Positions 44,236-48,695 of a DNA stretch of 48,695 nt are shown here, piece after piece. How positions within the stretch are numbered: position 1 is the first letter of the stretch; each line of letters opens with the position of its first letter. Location of the stretch: contig CAMARW010000012.1 in NCBI GenBank assembly GCA_945860865.1, forward strand, positions 1 to 48,695, read 5' to 3'. Origin of the DNA: Chitinophaga pinensis (GTDB taxonomy: Bacteria > Bacteroidota > Bacteroidia > UKL13-3). The notes beneath the pieces are model-generated. The model did no database searches. It was not told the origin of the DNA and was given only the letters and a program-made list of their open reading frames with translations. Made by a program: the position numbers and the translations under genes.

Positions 44236-44661
44236 TTATTCTAATATCCTTAAGATTCTATGCTTTTCAAACAATTCAATTTCTATTAGTAAACACCTTT
44301 CTCCAGATAAAATATTTGCTATTTTCACTGGCCATTCTACCAAGCAAATTGATCCACTCTCAAAATAGGTTTCGTAACCAATATCATAAGCTTCCTCTTC
44401 ATCTTTTATCCTATAGAAATCAAAATGATAAATAAATCCTCCTTGTTGCAATTGATATTCATTTACTATGGAAAAAGTAGGACTATTTACGTTTTGATTC
44501 ACACCCATTTGCTCACAGAGAGCCTTTATAAGTGTTGTTTTACCTGCCCCCATCTCACCATTAAAACACCAAATTTTATAGTCACCAGCATTCTCAGTCA
44601 ACCAATTCGCGGCTTCTTGCAGAGAGTCTAAGGTATAAATGAAGCTTTTAATTTGCCGCAT
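44236..44661 (-). CDS. tsaE: tRNA threonylcarbamoyladenosine biosynthesis ATPase TsaE
   Basis: TsaE is the ATPase that helps TsaB/TsaD make t6A37 on ANN-reading tRNAs. It has 141 residues. CFNGEMGAGKTTLIKALCE (residues 32-50) is the P-loop, NSPTFSIVNEYQ is the family switch, and FDFYRIKDEEE and CLVEWP follow. It overlaps the proline dehydrogenase gene by 14 bases, so the two are probably translated together. Confidence 0.95.
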   Translation of the reverse strand: MRQIKSFIYTLDSLQEAANWLTENAGDYKIWCFNGEMGAGKTTLIKALCEQMGVNQNVNSPTFSIVNEYQLQQGGFIYHFDFYRIKDEEEAYDIGYETYFESGSICLVEWPVKIANILSGERCLLIEIELFEKHRILRILE

Positions 44662-45829
44662 TTCTTCTACGTAGTTCTGTTTGAACCAAGCTTAATTCTC
44701 TCCCTGCCTGACCTTTAACGCTTGTGTTTTCTTGGGCTCGTCTAAACAAATATGGTAATACTGCTTTAACCGGACCATAAGGCAGGTATTTGGCAACCCT
44801 ATACCCAGCATTTCCTAGGTTATAACTCAAATTATCACTCATTCCAAAAAGTTGAGAAAAATAAACTCGCTCATCATTGGGTTCTATGTTAGCATTTTGC
44901 ATCAAAGAAGTAAGATACCTGCAACTATCCTCATTATGGGTTCCGGCACAAATGGAAACCCTATTAATATGCTCTATACAAAGTGCCAAACCAGCATTAT
45001 AATCTGTATCACTAGCTGCCTTGTTTACTTGAATTGGGTTTAAATAGTTTTTTTCTTGAGCACGCAAAGCCTCCTTTTCCATATAAGCTCCACGAACCAG
45101 CTTAACTCCATAAAAATAATTATTAGCCGCTGCATCAGCAATTGATTTATTTAAAAACGCCAATCTATCATGCCTGTAAAATTGAATTGTATTATAAATA
45201 ATTGCCTTTTCCTTGTTGTAAAGAAGCATCATTTCTGTGGCCAAACCATCAATCGCATCTTGTATCCAACTCTCTTCAGCGTCAACAAATATCCTAACTT
45301 GCAATTTATAAGCCGCCTCACATATCCTATTGATTCTATGTTTAACTCTGCTAAATTCTTCTTTTTCTACCTCAGTTAATACTGAATTAGCATTCACTTT
45401 TGCTAATAACTCAAATCTAGCTATACCCGTAACTTTAAATACACTAAATGGAATAGCAGGATTTCCACTAGCTTTTTTAATAGTTTGCAATATCTCTTGC
45501 GCTGTTGCTTCAAAAACATCCTCTCGCTCCTCTCCCTCCACAGAATAATCTAGAATTGTACCTACATTATATTGATGCATTATTTGAATAGCATTTTCAC
45601 AATCATTGATGTTTTCGCCGCCACAAAATTGATGAAAAACAGTTTTTTTTATGATGCCTTTTATCGGCAAACCAAGAGAAAAAGCCAATTCAATTATTTT
45701 TGGTCCGGTTTGAACCAACCAATTATACCCAATTGACTTGAACAGAATATACGAATTACGTAATTCATTATTCGACTTATTTTGAAAGGCTATTTGTGTA
45801 TTCGAAAAATCAATCTTTGGTTGATTCAT
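44648..45829 (-). CDS. Proline dehydrogenase
   Basis: This FAD enzyme oxidises proline to pyrroline-5-carboxylate. It has 393 residues and is monofunctional, without the P5C dehydrogenase half of PutA. Motifs are ARFELLAKVN, IFVDAEESWIQDAID, GVKLVRGAYMEKEALRA, CAGTHNEDSCRYL and FSQLFGMSDNLSYNLGNAGYRVAKYLPYGPVK. The C-terminal PYLFRRAQENTS binds substrate and flavin. It has its own -33/-7 promoter and is divergent from aroB. Confidence 0.94.
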   Translation of the reverse strand: MNQPKIDFSNTQIAFQNKSNNELRNSYILFKSIGYNWLVQTGPKIIELAFSLGLPIKGIIKKTVFHQFCGGENINDCENAIQIMHQYNVGTILDYSVEGEEREDVFEATAQEILQTIKKASGNPAIPFSVFKVTGIARFELLAKVNANSVLTEVEKEEFSRVKHRINRICEAAYKLQVRIFVDAEESWIQDAIDGLATEMMLLYNKEKAIIYNTIQFYRHDRLAFLNKSIADAAANNYFYGVKLVRGAYMEKEALRAQEKNYLNPIQVNKAASDTDYNAGLALCIEHINRVSICAGTHNEDSCRYLTSLMQNANIEPNDERVYFSQLFGMSDNLSYNLGNAGYRVAKYLPYGPVKAVLPYLFRRAQENTSVKGQAGRELSLVQTELRRRNAAN

Positions 45830-45855
45830 AATTTGTTAATATTAAATTGTTGTTG

Positions 45856-45883
45856 CAAATTTATATACTAAATTGCAGCACAA
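45856..45883 (-). promoter_or_regulatory. Promoter of the proline dehydrogenase-tsaE unit
   Basis: The -7 box TAAATTTG (45863-45856) and a -33 TTG (45883-45881) have a 17-nt spacer. The box is 26 nt before ATG 45829. Confidence 0.55.
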
Positions 45884-45906
45884 AAGTATTATTAAATGCG
45901 CGTTTC

Positions 45907-46956
45907 ATGAAAGAAATTATTCAAAAAGATTTTGAAATTTACTTTGGCTCAGAAGTACTAGAGAAACTCGCTGAAATACTGATAACTAAAGGGTATTCTA
46001 AAATATTTGTTTTAGTTGATTCTCAAACCAAAAAACACTGTTGGCCTATTTTAAGTCCCTACCTTGTAAATTATGAATTGGTAGAGATTGAGGCAGGTGA
46101 AAAGAATAAAAACTTAGAGAATGCCTCCATAATATGGACAAAATTACAGACGTATAAAGCAGATAAAAAAGCTGTTTTAATAAACCTTGGCGGTGGCGTT
46201 GTAAGCGATTTGGGAGGGTTTGTAGCTGCAACTTATAAAAGAGGAATTGATTTTATTAATATACCTACCTCCTTACTTGGAATGGTAGACGCCAGTATTG
46301 GTGGCAAATTAGGCATTGATTTAAATGAATTAAAAAATGCCGTTGGTTTAATTCAAAACCCGAAATATATTTTTATCGATCCAAATTTCTTAAAGACACT
46401 ACCAGAAATAGAAAAGAGAAATGGATTAGCTGAGGTATGCAAACATGCTCTTATTGATGATAAACCTTTATTTGAAAAGTTGCAAAAAATCAGTTTATTA
46501 GATAATTTAGATTCCCTTCTTTTTCAATCCCTAAAAATCAAGGTTAAAATTGTAAAAAAAGACCCATTTGAAAAAGATACTCGAAAAACACTCAATTTCG
46601 GTCATACAATCGGTCATGCTATAGAAACATATTCTCTCAAAAACGACTCATTGCCAATAAAGCATGGTGAAGCCATAGCTATTGGGATGATCTGTGAAGC
46701 ATATATTAGCGCATCAATTCAAGGATTATCACAAGAAGAGCTTAGGAAAATAAGCAGCTATTTTTCTGAACGTTTTCTAAAATATAAAGGAAAACTTCCT
46801 GTAAAAGAGCTCATTGAATACATGAAAAACGACAAGAAAAATGAAGAGGGATTCATTAACTTCACGCTATTAAAGAAAATTGGAAAAGCAAAAATAAATG
46901 CAACTTGCCATGAAGATTTAATTATCAAATCTCTAGAATATTACCAGAATTTATAA
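45907..46956 (+). CDS. aroB: 3-dehydroquinate synthase
   Basis: AroB converts DAHP to 3-dehydroquinate, the second shikimate step, with NAD and a divalent metal. From ATG 45907 it has 349 residues. INLGGGVVSDLGGFVAATYKRGIDFINIPTSLLGMVDASIGGK is the family core. RNGLAEVCKHALI gives the metal Glu, and NFGHTIGHAIE and HGEAIAIGM give the two His ligands. The frame extends 20 codons upstream, but the extension is unconserved and overlaps the promoter region of the divergent gene. aroA begins two bases after its stop. Confidence 0.97.
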   Translation: MKEIIQKDFEIYFGSEVLEKLAEILITKGYSKIFVLVDSQTKKHCWPILSPYLVNYELVEIEAGEKNKNLENASIIWTKLQTYKADKKAVLINLGGGVVSDLGGFVAATYKRGIDFINIPTSLLGMVDASIGGKLGIDLNELKNAVGLIQNPKYIFIDPNFLKTLPEIEKRNGLAEVCKHALIDDKPLFEKLQKISLLDNLDSLLFQSLKIKVKIVKKDPFEKDTRKTLNFGHTIGHAIETYSLKNDSLPIKHGEAIAIGMICEAYISASIQGLSQEELRKISSYFSERFLKYKGKLPVKELIEYMKNDKKNEEGFINFTLLKKIGKAKINATCHEDLIIKSLEYYQNL

Positions 46957-46958
46957 AA

Positions 46959-48224
46959 ATGGCGAAATTACCAAATAAAAAGTTTACTATAAGCTCTTTA
47001 AAAGATGTGCTCATTGCAGATATCCAATTACCATCATCTAAAAGCATAAGTAATCGAGCCATTATACTGCAAGAAATAATAAAGAATCAAACAGGAAAAT
47101 TAGTAACATTAATTAACTTATCTGATGCCGATGATACTCTAATTCTTCAAGATTCACTCTCCATTATAAAAGGAACTATTGATATAAAAAATGCGGGGAC
47201 TTGCCTTCGCTTTTTAACTGCATTTTTCGCTGCAACTGAGGGAAGAGAAATTACGATAACAGGAAGTGAACGAATGAAAGAGCGCCCAATTGCTCCGCTT
47301 GTTGATGCTTTAATACAAATGGGTGCCAACATTAAATATTTAGAAAAGGAAGAATGTATTCCTATTCATATTATTGGCAAAAAACTAAACGCCAGTGAAG
47401 TTATCATTCCTGGAGATCAGTCTAGTCAATTTATTTCTGCTTTATTACTTATTAGTCCATTATTACAAGATAATTTTAAAATAAAAATAGAAAGTGAAAT
47501 TGTAAGCAGAGATTATATTAATATGACTCTTCATCTGCTTAAACAATTTGGATTTAACCATATAGTCTCTCCTGACCAAAAATGGATTCAAATAGAAAAA
47601 AGTATTCATCAAAATCCACTTTTAACATTCGAAATTGAAGCAGATTGGAGCAGTGCTGCATTTTTTTATCAAGCAGCATTATTAGCAGAAAAAGCTGATA
47701 TATTCTTCCCAAGACTAACTTTAGAATCTATTCAAGGCGATTCAATCTTGGCTAAAATAATGGAACAATTTGGAATTAAATCTATTCAAAAAGAAACTGG
47801 CATATCTATAAGTAAAGGTAAAATACCAACTGAAACCTCTTCAACTTTCAACTTTGTAGATTGTCCTGATTTAGCACCAGCTATTATTAATGCCAGTGCT
47901 GGAGCAGGCATACCATTCTGCGCCAACGGAATACAAAGCCTTCAATGGAAAGAAAGTAATAGAATAAATGCACTAGTTAATGGATTAAAACTACTGCACT
48001 TTCGTGTACAATCTACAGATAGTAATCTTTGTCATGATGGCATTCCACACGCCTTTTATCAAAACAGCATGGTTAATACAGCCAACGACCATAGAATTAC
48101 AATGTCATTCGCTATGTTGGCCATTGCACAATCACAAATCGTCTTAAATGAGGTAGATTCGGTTCAAAAATCATTTCCAAATTTCTGGATTGAAGCTAAA
48201 AAAATAGGAATATCCATAAAGTAA
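46959..48224 (+). CDS. aroA: 3-phosphoshikimate 1-carboxyvinyltransferase (EPSP synthase)
   Basis: AroA joins PEP to shikimate-3-phosphate. The 421-residue protein shows LPSSKSISNRAIIL near residues 26-39, NAGTCLRFLTAFFAATEG (PEP site), GSERMKERPIAPLVDAL and GDQSSQFISALLLISPLL. EADWSSAAFFYQAALL, the catalytic FVDCPDLAPAI and NDHRITMSFAMLAI follow. NAGTC where many enzymes have NAGTAMRP, plus absence of the Pro, is a Bacteroidota-type variation. It is coupled to aroB and followed by a tandem-repeat region. Confidence 0.96.
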   Translation: MAKLPNKKFTISSLKDVLIADIQLPSSKSISNRAIILQEIIKNQTGKLVTLINLSDADDTLILQDSLSIIKGTIDIKNAGTCLRFLTAFFAATEGREITITGSERMKERPIAPLVDALIQMGANIKYLEKEECIPIHIIGKKLNASEVIIPGDQSSQFISALLLISPLLQDNFKIKIESEIVSRDYINMTLHLLKQFGFNHIVSPDQKWIQIEKSIHQNPLLTFEIEADWSSAAFFYQAALLAEKADIFFPRLTLESIQGDSILAKIMEQFGIKSIQKETGISISKGKIPTETSSTFNFVDCPDLAPAIINASAGAGIPFCANGIQSLQWKESNRINALVNGLKLLHFRVQSTDSNLCHDGIPHAFYQNSMVNTANDHRITMSFAMLAIAQSQIVLNEVDSVQKSFPNFWIEAKKIGISIK

Positions 48225-48238
48225 TCAGGGTATTATCA

Positions 48239-48606
48239 GAAAAAGCTCCTGCAAAAAGATTCGTGCCAATAGCCGCACCCTCAGGCAAAATAAATTCGTG
48301 CATCCGTGGCGGAAAAAGCTCCTGCAAAAAGATTCGTGCCAATAGCCGCACCCTCAGGCAAAATAAATTCGTGCATCCGTGGCGGAAAAAACTCCTAGCA
48401 AAAAGATTCGTGCCAATAGCCATGCACCCGCAGGCAAAATAAATTTGTGCATCCGTGGCGGAAAAAGCTCCTGCAAAAAGATTCTTGCCAATAGCCGCAC
48501 CCTCAGGCAAAATAAATTCGTGCATCCGTGGCGGAAAAAACTCCTAGCAAAAAGATTCGTGCCAATAGCCGCACCCTCAGGCAAAATAAATTCGTGCATC
48601 CGTGGC
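48239..48606. repeat. Five tandem copies of a 72-76 bp intergenic unit
   Basis: Copies are 48239-48310 (72 bp), 48311-48383 (73), 48384-48459 (76), 48460-48532 (73) and 48533-48606 (74). Differences are single-base changes and small indels: copies 3 and 5 share ACTCCTAGC where copies 1, 2 and 4 have GCTCCTGC, and copy 3 has a variant GCCATGCACCCGCAGG. Each ends in ATTCGTGCATCCGTGGC (TTTGTG in copy 3), and a degenerate half-unit, ATTCGTGCATTCGTGGC, follows at about 48613-48629. Together with flanking bases this covers the 471 bp after aroA, where no gene is supported. Open frames on both strands here are repeat translations. Confidence 0.92.
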
Positions 48607-48654
48607 AATGCCATTCGTGCATTCGTGGCCAAACTATTCGCGGCAGAGCAAAAA

Positions 48655-48684
48655 AAAACCTCCAAACTTGCGTAAGGAGGTTTT
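48655..48684. terminator. Bidirectional rho-independent terminator at the right edge
   Basis: AAAACCTCC (48655-48663) pairs perfectly with GGAGGTTTT (48676-48684) around a 12-nt loop. On the plus strand it ends in TTTT. On the minus strand it is followed by a run of T eight long, which is stronger, so a minus-strand gene beyond the right edge may end here. It could also end the aroB-aroA transcript. Confidence 0.8.
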
Positions 48685-48695
48685 AAGAATCTGGC

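Noticed and set aside
48239-48606. Possible CRISPR array
   Set aside because: Copies are directly contiguous, have no unique spacers, and no cas gene is nearby.
48196-48675. Open frames of about 100 residues on both strands with repeated MHEFILPEG-like peptides
   Set aside because: They are translations of the 73-bp tandem repeat, open in several frames at once, with no signal of selection for protein.

Overview
The window is a stretch of chromosome from a low-GC member of the Bacteroidota. Four things support this. Several secreted proteins end in type IX secretion (T9SS) sorting tails. Promoter -7 boxes match TAnnTTTG. Bacteroidota-typical families are present (DUF5683, DUF2027-Smr, a RemB/Wzi-like barrel). 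The order parA-parB-DUF5683-dapB-lepB is also typical. I cannot fix the order or family. No tRNA, rRNA, CRISPR, insertion sequence or prophage was seen; most genes are core or household genes.

Layout. 1-1718 (-): start of a large secreted protein that runs off the left edge. 1869-4867 (+): aspartate kinase, an unusual orphan protein, and miaA; the last two overlap by ATGA. 4935-5660 (+): small T9SS cargo. 5772-7912 (-): copper ATPase whose metal-binding domain and transporter body lie in different frames around a run of ten A. 8006-8767 (+): queuosine-precursor transporter. 8769-10076 (-): M48 metalloprotease lipoprotein and a small lipoprotein. 10159-13989 (+): folK, deoxynucleoside kinase, WbqC-like protein, TetR-like regulator and ABC1-family kinase. 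14082-21828 (+): secreted serine hydrolase, aldehyde dehydrogenase, S9 peptidase and a T9SS adhesin-like protein. 21866-24586 (-): AsmA-like protein. 24723-25607 (+): RluF-type pseudouridine synthase.

25646-45829 is almost entirely minus strand: Smr protein, ychF, glmM, a RemB-like barrel, a SirB1-like protein, topA, an M43 protease, aroC, lepB, dapB, DUF5683, parB, parA, an UPF0173 hydrolase, alanine dehydrogenase, tsaE and proline dehydrogenase. 45907-48224 (+) holds aroB-aroA. The right end (48239-48606) is five tandem copies of a 72-76 bp unit, followed by a strong hairpin terminator.

Connected functions: aroB, aroA and aroC give three shikimate-pathway steps. Aspartate kinase and DapB belong to the lysine/diaminopimelate route. 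MiaA, TsaE and the queuosine transporter all serve tRNA modification.

The most interesting signal is the copA locus. The zero frame gives an 84-residue CopZ-like metallochaperone. A -1 slip on the in-frame heptamer A AAA AAC restores a complete CopA of about 713 residues. This may be programmed frameshifting, transcriptional slippage or phase variation; a homopolymer sequencing error is the main alternative. The second candidate is the orphan gene overlapping miaA, which resembles the tail region of phage endonuclease-like proteins. Short-period (7-8 nt) intergenic repeats also recur near gene ends.
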